Assembly (NCBI GenBank): GCA_012960245.1
Contig: DUBO01000004.1
Coordinates: forward strand, 1-45,775
DNA length: 45,775 nucleotides
Source of the DNA: Candidatus Binatota bacterium
GTDB lineage: Bacteria > Desulfobacterota > Binatia > UBA1149
Direction: 5' to 3'
Position 1 is the first letter of the stretch; each line of letters begins with the position of its first letter. The notes beneath the pieces were generated by a model. The model saw nothing but the letters and a program-made list of their open reading frames with translations, was not told the DNA's origin and searched no databases. The position numbers were made by a program, and so were the translations under genes. Positions 15,596-24,516 of the stretch are shown here, one piece after another.

Positions 15596-18500
15596 TCAGT
15601 CGGCCTTGCAGCTCAGCTTGCCCGGCTTCTGCTTGCAGTTGCTCGAGGTCTCCATGAAGCAGCGCGTGCCTATCGATATCCCTACCACGCCCTCGGCCGC
15701 ATCGGGGCCCACGGGCAGGTCAATTTTCTTAGCGAGGACGAACAGCGACACGATGTTCTTTTTCGTGTCCATCGTGACCTTGGCCTTGGCCAGGCCGCTG
15801 TTGACACCATCCTTGTCCTTATAAGAAAACTTAACGCCGCCCTTCGCCTTCCACAGGCTCGTCGATACCGGGATGTCAACGTCAAATATGGCCGAGTCAT
15901 CGCCGGCCGTGACCCGCATCGAGTCTAACTTCGGATCCATGCGTATGCGCCTGCACGTGCCCACTACCCCGCAGTCGGAGTTGCTCGTACACGCGGTCTC
16001 GTAGTCGCCACCTACGCACACGCTCAACGGCACGCTCCACTTGGCCACCACCTTGTCCTTACCCGCCTTGCTGGAGTCCTTGATCGACAGCTTCTTGAGC
16101 GTACCGCTCACACACAGGCGATCCTGCGGGGCCACGTCCAGCCCGTCGGGTACGGTGTCGCCGTCGGTGTCGGCCAGCGTGGGATCGCTACCCCAGCGGT
16201 ACTCTGTTGCGAGCGTCGCGCCGTCACCGTCGGTGTCCGAACTGCCATCGTTACTCAAATCGCCGTCGTAGTACCAGGTCTCAAAGCCGTCTATCACGTC
16301 ATCGTTGTCGGTGTCGCCGTCTTCGTCAACGCCGAAGGTGACCGCCTCGCAGACGTGCAGCATGGGGGCAAAGCGCCAGTCGCGCCACAGCGGCTGCAGC
16401 GAGGTGTTGTGGTAAGTCTGCTTGACGTTGTTGCCCGTAAAGCCGGCGGCTGTACCCGCCACCTCGGAACTCTGACCCATGGGGTAGATGAACTCGCCCT
16501 TGACGACGCTGCCCACCTCGATGATCTGCTCCCAGGTGCCGCGGTTGCCGCGCGGCGTGGGGTCAAACTCGATGGGCGTCTCGCAGCCACCCTGGCAAGG
16601 CAGGGCCGCCAGCGGGTGGTCATAATTGCGCATGGAGCGGTTGCTCGTGCCTATCGTCGGGTTGGCCGCGGCGTAGGTGCAGAAGCTGTCGTGCAGCACC
16701 TGTTTCCAGTCGCTGCCGTTGAAGTAGTCGCCGCCGTAAGCAGGAACGTAGGCGTTAACAACATCGCCCTCGGCCGCGTCAATGGCGTGCAGCACCCAGC
16801 CTATGGCCGCGTCACCGGTGGCCAGGCCCACGCCCGCCGCGCCGTACTCGTCGGAATAGATGTCACTGACCAGCTGGTTGGCCCAGCTCTTTATGTAAGT
16901 GGGCGCGTTGGACTGCACCGCGGCCGCCAGCGTGGTGCCGGCGGGCTCCACGACCAGCGGGTTGGTAAAGCGCCGGCCGCGCTCGGGGAAGTCGTTGTTG
17001 CTGCGCAACTCGTCGTCCACCGTGCCGCAGTCGCCGTGGGCCGCCAGGGCGGTGTCGAGCCGTCCGAGCAGGTAGCGGCCCGGCGTACCGGGGTCGATGA
17101 TACCGGCCACGTACTTGTTAAGGCTGCGCAGGTCTTCCCGGTTGATCGACGAATCCAGTGACAGCTGCTCGAGTATGAGCTCCACGCGGTGGTTGCGCCC
17201 GTTCTCTCCCAGCAGCACGTCGTTGGCCACCGACTCCTTGTTGTTCCAGTTGGCCGAGTAGCCCTCGGACGGGTTGATGGCTTCAGGCATGGCCCTGATC
17301 TCGTACACCTCCCAGGTATCGCCCACCGAGGGCACGACCCCCCAGTCGTGTTCCAACGTGAGCGTGTCGTTGTTGTTCGAGGCTATGCGGCGGGTCTGCA
17401 TGTGCCCGTTGCCAGCCGTTATGGACACGATGTACTCAGAGGCTTTGTCATCGGGGTTGTCGTAGGAGAAATTCACCGCCTCGGCCGAAAGGTCCTGGCC
17501 GGTAAAAGCACCGGTATCACTGAGGCTGTTGACGCCCGCCGCCGAGACCACGCCCGACAGCACGGGATAGGGATCGGCCGCCGTGCCGTCTATGGGCAGG
17601 CGGTGGTCGAGCCCACCCTGGCGCACGCGCATGAAACCACTGGTGTGGTAAGAAATATTACCCTGGCCGTGGTCGGTGCCTACGCCGTTCCACGCCTGGT
17701 TGTCGGCCTGGTAGAAGTTGTGGGTGGAAGGAATGAAACGGATCGCAGAACGCATGTCATCCACGCTCACGGCTTCCTGGAAGCGGCTGAAGCCGACCGC
17801 AGTAGTGCCCTCTTCGAGCCAGGTCGAGGCACCCGCCGCGACCATGGTTATGATCTCGCCTACGTCCACGGCCACGTAGTCCGAGCTGTCGTCGGGAATG
17901 GTCGTCCACGCGGTGGTGGTAGTAATGGTGGTGGCCGTACTCGAGTCGATGGCCCGCATCTGGCCGGCGCCGGTGCCGTCGGTTATGGCCACGTAGCCGC
18001 CCGTCAGGTCGGCAAATACAGCGCTGTTGTCGGTCAGGGTATTTGCGCCGGCCGAGTCGACCGTGCCCGCCACGTCGCCCGAGAACGACTGCACGACCCG
18101 GTTGCCGCCGGTGCAGCCGTTGACCGAGCAGACCTTGTTGGTCCTGAACACCGGTATCTGGTTGGTGCCCGACGACGGGCTGTAGACCAGCTCGATGCGC
18201 TTGGACACGGCCTCTTCTACGCCGTGGTGATCGTAGCGCAACAGGTCGAAGTCGCCGTTGACAAGTTGCTCGATATAAAACGACACCACCTGCATGTGGG
18301 CGGTGGTGGTGGTGTAGGCGACGTTGTCGGTCTGGCCGATAAGCGCGTAAGGCGCGGGCGCAAAGAACATACCGCGGCCGTTGATCTCGTCGCCCCTGAG
18401 CTCGGAGTAATGCATCAGCGAGGGCACCTGAATGCCGGTCTGGGGAAAACCACCTATCCAGGGCACGCCGGTCTCAGAGCGGTCAGGCGCTATCATCCAC

Positions 18501-19510
18501 GCGTAGCTGCCCAGTGAGGGCCAGCCGCCCCACTTGCGAGCCGTGGCCTCGCGGTTGGCCATGGCCACGCGCAGTGGCTCAAGGCTGGCCGTGTAGTCTC
18601 TCATGGGATAACCGGGCAGGCGGGTTCGGCCGGTTGCGGCGGCCACTAGTTGGTCGGCCGCGCGTGCGATCTGCATCTTCTCGGCGGGCGTCCGGCCGAC
18701 GGGCTCGGCCTTTGCCAGCGGGCCGCCATAGCCTGGCGTGCGCGAATCGGGCACCGACACCGGCGCCAAGGGGTCGTTGACCCAGTAGCGGTCGTCCCAC
18801 AGCTCGGTTCCAACCGCCACACCGTAAGTGGCCTCGAGCTTGGCCAGCGCTTCGGCCATGCCTATCTCATCCCAGGCCTCAAAACCGAAATCACGCACCT
18901 GCAGTATGGCGAAGGACATGGCCAGCTCGGGCGTGAACTGGCTGCCGCTCGACGTGTAGGTGGCGCCGATACCGGGTGCCTCGTAGTAAGGGTCGAAACC
19001 CTCGCCCTGGGTGAGCACCTTGGCGTTGCCGAAAATATTGAGCGGCCCGGCCACCGCGCCCTGCTTGAAGAACTTGAGCGACATGGGTGCCTTGAGGTCA
19101 CCCAGGGTCTTGTACATCTGGTTGATGGCGGCGTTGACGCCGTCCATGTAGGCGAGCAGCTCCTCCTGGGCCTCGAGCGGCAGCCGCTCGAACATCCCGT
19201 TGAGCTCCAGCCGCGAATAGCCGGTGCGCCGGGCGACGATGTCGTCGTCTATATCAATGCCCATCAGGCCGAGTGCGCCGTGCAGCGTGCCGCGTCCCAC
19301 GTTGGAAAACAGCAGGAACTGCACCATGCGGTCGCCGGCCACCTCGTAGCCCAGCTGCCGCATGGCCTCGACGTCGGTATCGGCGCAGGTGTGGGGAAGC
19401 CCGAATCCCGGTTCGCGTAGCGTGACCGCGGCTGCCCGCGAACTCTCTACCGGCAACAGAACTGAAAACACGCCCACCAACAGGAGGACCGTTACGAGTT
19501 TCTTGACCAT
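15596..19510 (-). CDS. Secreted penicillin-acylase-family hydrolase with calcium repeats
   Basis: A 1304-residue exported Ntn-hydrolase. A signal peptide covers about residues 1-27 (KK, a hydrophobic core, then SSRAA). The alpha-chain part ends near the predicted autocatalytic site SLGSYAWMIAPD, where Ser335 would become the beta-chain N-terminal nucleophile. The oxyanion-region Asn lies in YSANWNNKESV (about 751-761). Two similar beta-rich modules (about 481-550 and 653-737) with ITDGTGAGQMRAI-like and ITAGNGHMQTRRI-like cores are inserted in the beta chain. Near residues 1060-1140 are Asp-rich thrombospondin-type-3 repeats (DTDGDGATLATEYRWGSDPT), then a Cys-containing C-terminal domain. GAGGAG precedes the ATG. 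Family members cleave acyl-amide bonds (beta-lactams, acyl-homoserine lactones); the substrate here is unknown. It is much longer than the usual 750-850 residues. Confidence 0.85.
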   Translation of the reverse strand: MVKKLVTVLLLVGVFSVLLPVESSRAAAVTLREPGFGLPHTCADTDVEAMRQLGYEVAGDRMVQFLLFSNVGRGTLHGALGLMGIDIDDDIVARRTGYSRLELNGMFERLPLEAQEELLAYMDGVNAAINQMYKTLGDLKAPMSLKFFKQGAVAGPLNIFGNAKVLTQGEGFDPYYEAPGIGATYTSSGSQFTPELAMSFAILQVRDFGFEAWDEIGMAEALAKLEATYGVAVGTELWDDRYWVNDPLAPVSVPDSRTPGYGGPLAKAEPVGRTPAEKMQIARAADQLVAAATGRTRLPGYPMRDYTASLEPLRVAMANREATARKWGGWPSLGSYAWMIAPDRSETGVPWIGGFPQTGIQVPSLMHYSELRGDEINGRGMFFAPAPYALIGQTDNVAYTTTTAHMQVVSFYIEQLVNGDFDLLRYDHHGVEEAVSKRIELVYSPSSGTNQIPVFRTNKVCSVNGCTGGNRVVQSFSGDVAGTVDSAGANTLTDNSAVFADLTGGYVAITDGTGAGQMRAIDSSTATTITTTTAWTTIPDDSSDYVAVDVGEIITMVAAGASTWLEEGTTAVGFSRFQEAVSVDDMRSAIRFIPSTHNFYQADNQAWNGVGTDHGQGNISYHTSGFMRVRQGGLDHRLPIDGTAADPYPVLSGVVSAAGVNSLSDTGAFTGQDLSAEAVNFSYDNPDDKASEYIVSITAGNGHMQTRRIASNNNDTLTLEHDWGVVPSVGDTWEVYEIRAMPEAINPSEGYSANWNNKESVANDVLLGENGRNHRVELILEQLSLDSSINREDLRSLNKYVAGIIDPGTPGRYLLGRLDTALAAHGDCGTVDDELRSNNDFPERGRRFTNPLVVEPAGTTLAAAVQSNAPTYIKSWANQLVSDIYSDEYGAAGVGLATGDAAIGWVLHAIDAAEGDVVNAYVPAYGGDYFNGSDWKQVLHDSFCTYAAANPTIGTSNRSMRNYDHPLAALPCQGGCETPIEFDPTPRGNRGTWEQIIEVGSVVKGEFIYPMGQSSEVAGTAAGFTGNNVKQTYHNTSLQPLWRDWRFAPMLHVCEAVTFGVDEDGDTDNDDVIDGFETWYYDGDLSNDGSSDTDGDGATLATEYRWGSDPTLADTDGDTVPDGLDVAPQDRLCVSGTLKKLSIKDSSKAGKDKVVAKWSVPLSVCVGGDYETACTSNSDCGVVGTCRRIRMDPKLDSMRVTAGDDSAIFDVDIPVSTSLWKAKGGVKFSYKDKDGVNSGLAKAKVTMDTKKNIVSLFVLAKKIDLPVGPDAAEGVVGISIGTRCFMETSSNCKQKPGKLSCKAD

Positions 19511-19644
19511 GGTATGACTCCTCGGCGTCGCCCGAAAGACGCCTGACTCGCCGAGTAGAAACCCCTGTCCGCCGTGTGTCAACGGAAAATTGACTTGCTG
19601 CGTGCGGCACCGCGCCCCGGCTGCCTGTTTGCCGCTCGCACGGC

Positions 19645-19660
19645 TACCCCCATTCGGGGG
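19645..19660 (-). repeat. 16-nt palindromic repeat, copy 2
   Basis: The minus strand reads CCCCCGAATGGGGGTA, identical to 11985-12000 on the plus strand. It lies 19 bp downstream of tRNA-Ala in its direction of transcription. There is no T-run, so it is not a standard terminator. Confidence 0.7.
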
Positions 19661-19678
19661 GGGACGGGGGAGAAGAAG

Positions 19679-19751
19679 TGGAGCCGAGCGGGATCGAACC
19701 GCCGACCTCCTGACTGCCAGTCAGGCGCTCTCCCAGCTGAGCTACGGCCCC
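19679..19751 (-). tRNA. tRNA-Ala (anticodon GGC)
   Basis: A complete 73-nt cloverleaf. The acceptor GGGGCCG pairs with CGGCTCC (one G-U), followed by discriminator A. The anticodon stem CCTGA/TCAGG encloses the loop CTGGCAG with GGC, reading GCC and GCU alanine codons. The T-arm carries GGTTCGATCC. The 3' CCA is not encoded (the next bases are CTT), so it must be added by the CCA enzyme. Confidence 0.96.
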
Positions 19752-19765
19752 ATTCAGGAGTGCGG

Positions 19766-19794
19766 ATACTAGGAGTTTTGCCCGGCGCGAACAA
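19766..19794 (-). promoter_or_regulatory. Possible promoter of tRNA-Ala
   Basis: On the minus strand, TTGTTC (19789-19794) and TAGTAT (19766-19771) are 17 bp apart, the latter about 14 bp before the tRNA. The -10 matches 4 of 6 positions; the -35 is weaker. Confidence 0.45.
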
Positions 19795-19868
19795 GTCGCC
19801 CGCGGCCGGCTTCAGTCGCAAGGCGGCTGCTGGATTGCGCGCGCCGGGCTGCTAATCTCGGTCATCGC

Positions 19869-19889
19869 CGCCGCGGGACAACCGCGGCG
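19869..19889 (+). promoter_or_regulatory. Stem-loop in the gpmA 5' region
   Basis: CGCCGCGG-GACAA-CCGCGGCG forms a perfect 8-bp GC stem with a 5-nt loop, 27 bp before the gpmA start. It could act in mRNA stability. It is not followed by a T-run. Confidence 0.35.
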
Positions 19890-19916
19890 AGAAGCGAAAC
19901 CGATCTGGAGCAGAAC

Positions 19917-20540
19917 ATGGGCACCCTCGTACTGGTAAGACACGGACAGTCTCAGTGGAATCTCGAAAACCGCTTCACCGGTTGGGTCGACGTGCCGCTC
20001 AGCGAGCAGGGCCGCGTGGAGGCGGGCCGTGCAGGGCAGGCGCTCAAGCAAACGGGCCTCCGGTTCGACCGGGCCTTCAGCTCCGAGCTCATCCGCGCCT
20101 GCGACACCCTGGACATCATGCTTTCGGTGCTGGGGCAGGAAGACCTCGCCATCACCCGCAACGCGGCTCTCAACGAGCGCCACTACGGTGATCTGCAGGG
20201 CCTGGACAAGGGCGAGACCATCGAGAAGTACGGAGCCGAGCAGGTGCACACCTGGCGGCGCAGCTACGACGTGCCGCCGCCGGGCGACGAGGGCGAAAGT
20301 CTCAAGGACACCGCCGAGCGAACCCTGCCCTGGTTTACCGCCAACATAATTCCCCCCGTCAAGGCGGGCGAGCGTGTGCTCGTGGCCGCGCACGGCAACA
20401 GCCTGCGCTCGGTTGTCATGCAGCTGGACGAACTCAGCCGCGAGCAGGTACTCGATCTCAACATCGCCACCGGCACGCCGTTGGTCTACGAGATCGACGC
20501 TGACGGCAAGGTGCTCTCGAGTGAGGTCCTGTCGCTATGA
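19917..20540 (+). CDS. gpmA: 2,3-bisphosphoglycerate-dependent phosphoglycerate mutase
   Basis: A 207-residue glycolytic enzyme interconverting 3- and 2-phosphoglycerate through a phosphohistidine. [20 protein letters not shown] carries the catalytic RHG (His9). [28 protein letters not shown] and [15 protein letters not shown] complete the site. It is the shorter form of the family, lacking residues found in the roughly 250-residue E. coli enzyme. GGAG lies 6 bp before the ATG. It overlaps the next gene by 4 bp (ATGA). Confidence 0.95.
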   Translation: MGTLVLVRHGQSQWNLENRFTGWVDVPLSEQGRVEAGRAGQALKQTGLRFDRAFSSELIRACDTLDIMLSVLGQEDLAITRNAALNERHYGDLQGLDKGETIEKYGAEQVHTWRRSYDVPPPGDEGESLKDTAERTLPWFTANIIPPVKAGERVLVAAHGNSLRSVVMQLDELSREQVLDLNIATGTPLVYEIDADGKVLSSEVLSL

Positions 20541-21541
20541 GCAACAGCCAACGAATCTGGCTGCGTTCGGCCGTGGGCATCGGGCTCGGTGCCGCTTGCC
20601 TGTGGGCGGTAGCAGCGCGGGTTGACCCCGATGAGCTGGCCGCTTCGTTCTCGCGCCTGAGGCCCGGCTGGCTGGTGGTGGCAGTCTTCATCAGCCTGGG
20701 CATACAACTGCTCAGGGCCTGGCGCTGGAAGGTCGAACTGTCGGTGCTGGCCGAGCTGGGCTACTGGACCACCTGGAAGGTAGTGTCGGTGTCTTACATG
20801 ATGATCAACGTGCTGCCCTTCAGGCTGGGCGAGCCCGTGCGACCGCTGCTCATGGCGTGGAAGTCGGGCCTGCGCGTGCCGGCCATCGTGGGCAACTGGG
20901 TTTTCGAAAAGATGATGGATGCCGCCGCCATGGTGTTCTTCGTGCACCTGGCGCTGCTGTCGGCCGACCTGCCCGACTGGGCGGGTGCAGCGTCGCGAGG
21001 CAGCCTGGCCTTGTTCGGCCTGATGGTGGCGCTGGTAGCGGGCTACTGGCTGGGCGGCGACCAACTCATCGACTCGGCGCTCGGCCGCCTGCTGCCCACG
21101 AACGCTTCGCGCAAGGTGAGCGCCGCGCTGTCATCGGCCCGCGAGGGACTGAGCGTGCTGCCCAACACCGGCCTGGTGGCGTTGGTGGCCCTGCTGACGC
21201 TGGCCCTGTGGTCGCTGCCCGTGCTGTCGAGCTGGGTGCTGATACTGGCCTTTGATTTCGACCTTCCCTTTGCCGCCGCACTGGCTGTGTTCGTAGCCAT
21301 CGGTGCAGGCACTGCCCTGCCCAATCCGCCGGGCATGGTGGGCGTATTCCAGGTGGCCACGGTGGTGGCACTCGGGCTGTTCGGGGTGCCGCTGGCCGAC
21401 GCGGTGGCTTACGGGCTGCTGCTCAACGCCATACAACTGCTCACCCTGGTGGCCCAGGGACTGGTGGCGCTGCCCCTGCTGGGGCCGGGTGCCGGCGAGG
21501 CCACCCGCCGCGCACTGTCCGAAGACGCTGTGTCTTCCTGA
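20537..21541 (+). CDS. Flippase-like integral membrane protein (LPG-synthase TM family)
   Basis: A 334-residue polytopic membrane protein with about eight hydrophobic segments. It resembles the transmembrane domain of lysylphosphatidylglycerol synthase/AglD (UPF0104). The conserved [18 protein letters not shown] near residues 95-112 and [20 protein letters not shown] near 256-275 are the family hallmarks. The cytoplasmic aminoacyltransferase domain of MprF is absent, so a lipid flippase or transport-accessory role is inferred. It is translationally coupled to gpmA by a 4-bp overlap, although a functional link is not obvious. It ends 7 bp from the convergent nadK. Confidence 0.8.
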   Translation: MSNSQRIWLRSAVGIGLGAACLWAVAARVDPDELAASFSRLRPGWLVVAVFISLGIQLLRAWRWKVELSVLAELGYWTTWKVVSVSYMMINVLPFRLGEPVRPLLMAWKSGLRVPAIVGNWVFEKMMDAAAMVFFVHLALLSADLPDWAGAASRGSLALFGLMVALVAGYWLGGDQLIDSALGRLLPTNASRKVSAALSSAREGLSVLPNTGLVALVALLTLALWSLPVLSSWVLILAFDFDLPFAAALAVFVAIGAGTALPNPPGMVGVFQVATVVALGLFGVPLADAVAYGLLLNAIQLLTLVAQGLVALPLLGPGAGEATRRALSEDAVSS

Positions 21542-21548
21542 GCGCGAC

Positions 21549-22427
21549 TCAGCGGCCGCGCATACCCCAGTTCATCTTTCGCCTGAGCAACGAGAAGAAC
21601 GACTCCTCGCCCAGGCCGAGTATCACCGCGCGGTTGCGCGAGCGCGACAGCTCCACCACGTCGCCGTTGTCCAGGTCCACCGACTGCTGCCCGTCCATGG
21701 TCAGCAGGGCTGGTCCCTCGCCCGCCACCTTGATCTCGATCAACGACCGGTCTGGTACCACCAGCGGCCGGCTGGTCAGCGTGTGTGGCGATATGGGAGT
21801 GAGCACCAGCGCCGCCACCGACGGCTGTACGATCGGCCCGCCCGAAGACAGCGAGTAGGCCGTCGAGCCGGTAGGCGTAGCCACGATAAGTCCGTCGCCC
21901 TGCCAGGTGCAGAGGTAGTCGCCGTCGACGTCGGCCTCGAGCTCGAGCAGGCGCGAGGGTGTGCCACGGGTGATCACCGCGTCGTTTAGCGCCTGGCTGC
22001 GTAGCACGATCCGGCCTCCGCGCCTTACGCGCACCGACAGCATGCTGCGCGGGTCGGGACTGCACTGGCCCGAAAGCACCCGCTCCATGGTGCGGTAGAG
22101 GCTGCCGCGGTCAGAGCCGGCGAGAAATCCGAAGTTGCCGTGATTGATGCCCACCACGGCCGCCGCCGATGGGCCCGACAGGCGCGCGGTACCCAGCAGG
22201 CTGCCGTCGCCACCCAGCACCACAACGAGGTCGGCCTCCCGGAGCATACGCCGGCGGTCCAGCCCCGGCAGGCGATCGCCGGTGGCCCAGGATTCGTGCG
22301 CCAGCACCTCCAGCCCGCGTTTGCCCAGCCAGGCGGCCAGGCGACGGGCGGCCGCCACGGCCTCGTCGGAACCCGGGCGAGCCACGATACCCACCTTGCG
22401 GTAACGCGTTTTTGCCGTATACGACAT
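21549..22427 (-). CDS. nadK: NAD kinase
   Basis: A 292-residue kinase making NADP from NAD. VVVLGGDGSLLGTAR carries the GGDG motif (Asp74). GINHGNFGFLAG, LNDAVITRG and VATPTGSTAYSLSSGGPIV are all conserved, and the C-terminus is basic. The ATG follows GGATAGGGG. It diverges from rarA with about 20-30 bp between the starts, so the two promoters must overlap or lie within coding sequence. Confidence 0.95.
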   Translation of the reverse strand: MSYTAKTRYRKVGIVARPGSDEAVAAARRLAAWLGKRGLEVLAHESWATGDRLPGLDRRRMLREADLVVVLGGDGSLLGTARLSGPSAAAVVGINHGNFGFLAGSDRGSLYRTMERVLSGQCSPDPRSMLSVRVRRGGRIVLRSQALNDAVITRGTPSRLLELEADVDGDYLCTWQGDGLIVATPTGSTAYSLSSGGPIVQPSVAALVLTPISPHTLTSRPLVVPDRSLIEIKVAGEGPALLTMDGQQSVDLDNGDVVELSRSRNRAVILGLGEESFFSLLRRKMNWGMRGR

Positions 22428-22456
22428 AGCCCCTATCCTATGACAGGTTGCGTGGG

Positions 22457-23698
22457 GTGACCAAGCCCCTGCAGTCTTCGCTCTTTGCCTCGGCCGATGA
22501 CGCTGGCCGCGTACCGCTGGCCGAACGCATGCGTCCGCGCTCGGTGGACGAGCTCGTGGGACAGGCCGCAGCCCTCGGCCCGGAATCTTTCCTCGGGCGC
22601 ATTCTCAGGGGCGCGCCGCCGCGCTCGTGCATATTGTGGGGGCCACCGGGCAGCGGCAAGACCACCGTGTCGGGGTTGCTGACGGCCCGCGACGACGTGG
22701 AGCTTGAGACCCTGTCGGCCGTGTTGAGCGGGGTCAAAGACCTGCGCCTGCTGTTCGAACGCGCCCGCCAACGCCGCGAACTCGAGGGCCGCGGCACGCT
22801 GCTGTTCGTTGACGAGATACACCGCTTCAACAAGGCCCAGCAGGATGCATTCCTGCCTCACGTGGAGTCGGGCAACGTGGTGCTGGTGGGCGCCACCACC
22901 GAGAACCCGTCGTTCGAGGTCAACGGTCCGCTGCTGTCACGCTGCCGCGTGGTGGTGCTTGGGCCACTCGACGCCGAGGATATATCACTGCTGGTCGACA
23001 AGGCGTTGGCCGACGAGGACAGGGGCCTGGGCAAGCTCGGCCTCGCGCTGGAAGACGACGCCCGCGAATTCCTCTGCCGGCAGGCAGGCGGCGACGCGAG
23101 GGTGGCCCTGGGAGCCATAGAGGCAGCAGCCGACCAGGCCCTGGCCACCGACACGCGCCTGCTGTCAACCGCGCTCATAGAGCAGGGCCTGCAGAAAAAA
23201 GCTCTGGCTTACGACCGCGCGGGCGAAGAACACTACAACGTCATCTCGGCCTTTATCAAGAGCATGCGGGCCGGCGACGTCGACGCGGCGCTGTACTGGC
23301 TCGCGCGCATGCTCGAAGCCGGCGAGGACGCCATGTTCGTGGCCCGTCGCATGGTCGTGTTTGCCAGCGAAGACGTGGGCCTGGCCGACCCGGCGGCGCT
23401 GTCACTGGCCGTGGCGGTCAAAGACGCGGTGCACTTCGTGGGCCTGCCCGAGGCAGCCATAAACCTGTCTCACGGAGTGGCCTACCTTGCACGCGCGGCC
23501 AAGTCGCGGGCCTCGCACGACGCCATGCTGGCGGCAACCGCCGAGGTGAGCGAGACGGGTAGCCTCGCGGTGCCCAGGCACTTGCGCAACGCGCCCACGC
23601 AGCTGATGAAAGACCTGGGTTATGGCCAGGCGGCCGACGACGCCTCGGGCAACCTGCCCGCGGGCGTGGCTCGTAAAAAATTCTTCAGCGAGGGCTGA
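22457..23698 (+). CDS. rarA: Replication-associated recombination protein A (AAA+ ATPase)
   Basis: A clamp-loader-like AAA+ ATPase (RarA/MgsA/WRNIP1 family) acting at stalled replication forks. PLAERMRPRSVDELVGQ is the family N-terminus; Walker A is ILWGPPGSGKTT (about residues 59-70), Walker B LLFVDEIHRFNKAQQDA and sensor 1 GATTENPSFEVN. The C-terminal MgsA domain contains AFIKSMRAGDVDAALYWLAR and AINLSHGVAYLARAAKS. I favour the GTG at 22457 (AGG 9 bp upstream, 413 residues) over the in-frame TTG at 22448. It is convergent with truA, 3 bp apart. Confidence 0.93.
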   Translation: MTKPLQSSLFASADDAGRVPLAERMRPRSVDELVGQAAALGPESFLGRILRGAPPRSCILWGPPGSGKTTVSGLLTARDDVELETLSAVLSGVKDLRLLFERARQRRELEGRGTLLFVDEIHRFNKAQQDAFLPHVESGNVVLVGATTENPSFEVNGPLLSRCRVVVLGPLDAEDISLLVDKALADEDRGLGKLGLALEDDAREFLCRQAGGDARVALGAIEAAADQALATDTRLLSTALIEQGLQKKALAYDRAGEEHYNVISAFIKSMRAGDVDAALYWLARMLEAGEDAMFVARRMVVFASEDVGLADPAALSLAVAVKDAVHFVGLPEAAINLSHGVAYLARAAKSRASHDAMLAATAEVSETGSLAVPRHLRNAPTQLMKDLGYGQAADDASGNLPAGVARKKFFSEG

Positions 23699-23701
23699 CT
23701 C

Positions 23702-24448
23702 TCAACGCCCGGCCAACTGGTGAATCCGTTGACCGTCGTAGTCCACGGTCACCAGCTCGAGCCCGCGCGAGGGAGCGGTTCTGCCGGCGCGTACGCGATC
23801 TCCGTGCTCGAGCAGGCGCTCGAACTCGGCGACCTCCATATCACCCAACGCGGTGTCGACCATGCTGCCAACCATCACCCTGACCATGTTGCGCAGGAAG
23901 GCGTTGCCCCGCACCTCGTACTTGAACAGCCCCGCCTCTTCGCTCCAACTGCTGCTGAAGATGCGGCGCATGGTGCTCTCGGACCCGCAGTCACTGGAAC
24001 GAAAGGCGGCAAAATCATGCGTACCCTCCAACATCGCGGCCAGCCGCGAGAGCAGCTCAAGGTCCAGCCCCGGCACCACGTGCCAGGCACGGTCGGCCTG
24101 CAGCGGTGAATCGGGGCGGCCGGCCACCAGCGTGTAGCGATACAGCCGTCCGGTGGCCTCGCGCCTGGGGTCAAAGCCGGCGTGGGCATCTCGCAGGTCG
24201 CGCAGCGACATCGCCCTGGGCGTGAGTCCGTTCAACTTGCCCTGCAGGCGGTAAAGATCGGTGTCTGCCGCGACGTCAAAGGCCGCCACCTGGCCGCTGG
24301 CGTGCACGCCGGAATCGGTACGACCGGCACCCTCCACCCGGCAGGGTCTCCCGGTGGCCGTAGCCAGCGCCTGCTCCAAGGCCCCCTGCACGGTGGCCAG
24401 GTCGGGTTGCACCTGCCAGCCGGCGAACGCGCCGCCGTGGTACTCCAC
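23702..24448 (-). CDS. truA: tRNA pseudouridine(38-40) synthase
   Basis: Isomerises uridines 38-40 in tRNA anticodon arms. YHGGAFAGWQVQPDLATVQG, the catalytic GAGRTDSGVHASGQVA (Asp45 from this start), LYRYTL and RNMVRVMVGSMVDTALG are clear. The GTG start given here would remove the first beta strand. The frame stays open upstream and reads RRARCLV just before it, as in other TruA proteins. A CTG at 24518-24520, overlapping the leuA stop and preceded by GAGGGAG at 8 bp, is a good alternative start (272 residues). It is probably translationally coupled to leuA. Confidence 0.93.
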   Translation of the reverse strand: MEYHGGAFAGWQVQPDLATVQGALEQALATATGRPCRVEGAGRTDSGVHASGQVAAFDVAADTDLYRLQGKLNGLTPRAMSLRDLRDAHAGFDPRREATGRLYRYTLVAGRPDSPLQADRAWHVVPGLDLELLSRLAAMLEGTHDFAAFRSSDCGSESTMRRIFSSSWSEEAGLFKYEVRGNAFLRNMVRVMVGSMVDTALGDMEVAEFERLLEHGDRVRAGRTAPSRGLELVTVDYDGQRIHQLAGR

Positions 24449-24516
24449 GAGGCAACGCGCCCGCCTTGAGTCGGCGCCGTTGGATAGTTGCGCTTCGTCG
24501 TTTGAAGCCGAGTCGC

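Noticed and set aside
17189-18517. 442-codon open frame antisense to the penicillin-acylase gene
   Set aside because: Composition is unlike a protein and no motif is visible; the minus-strand gene has a signal peptide and catalytic motifs.
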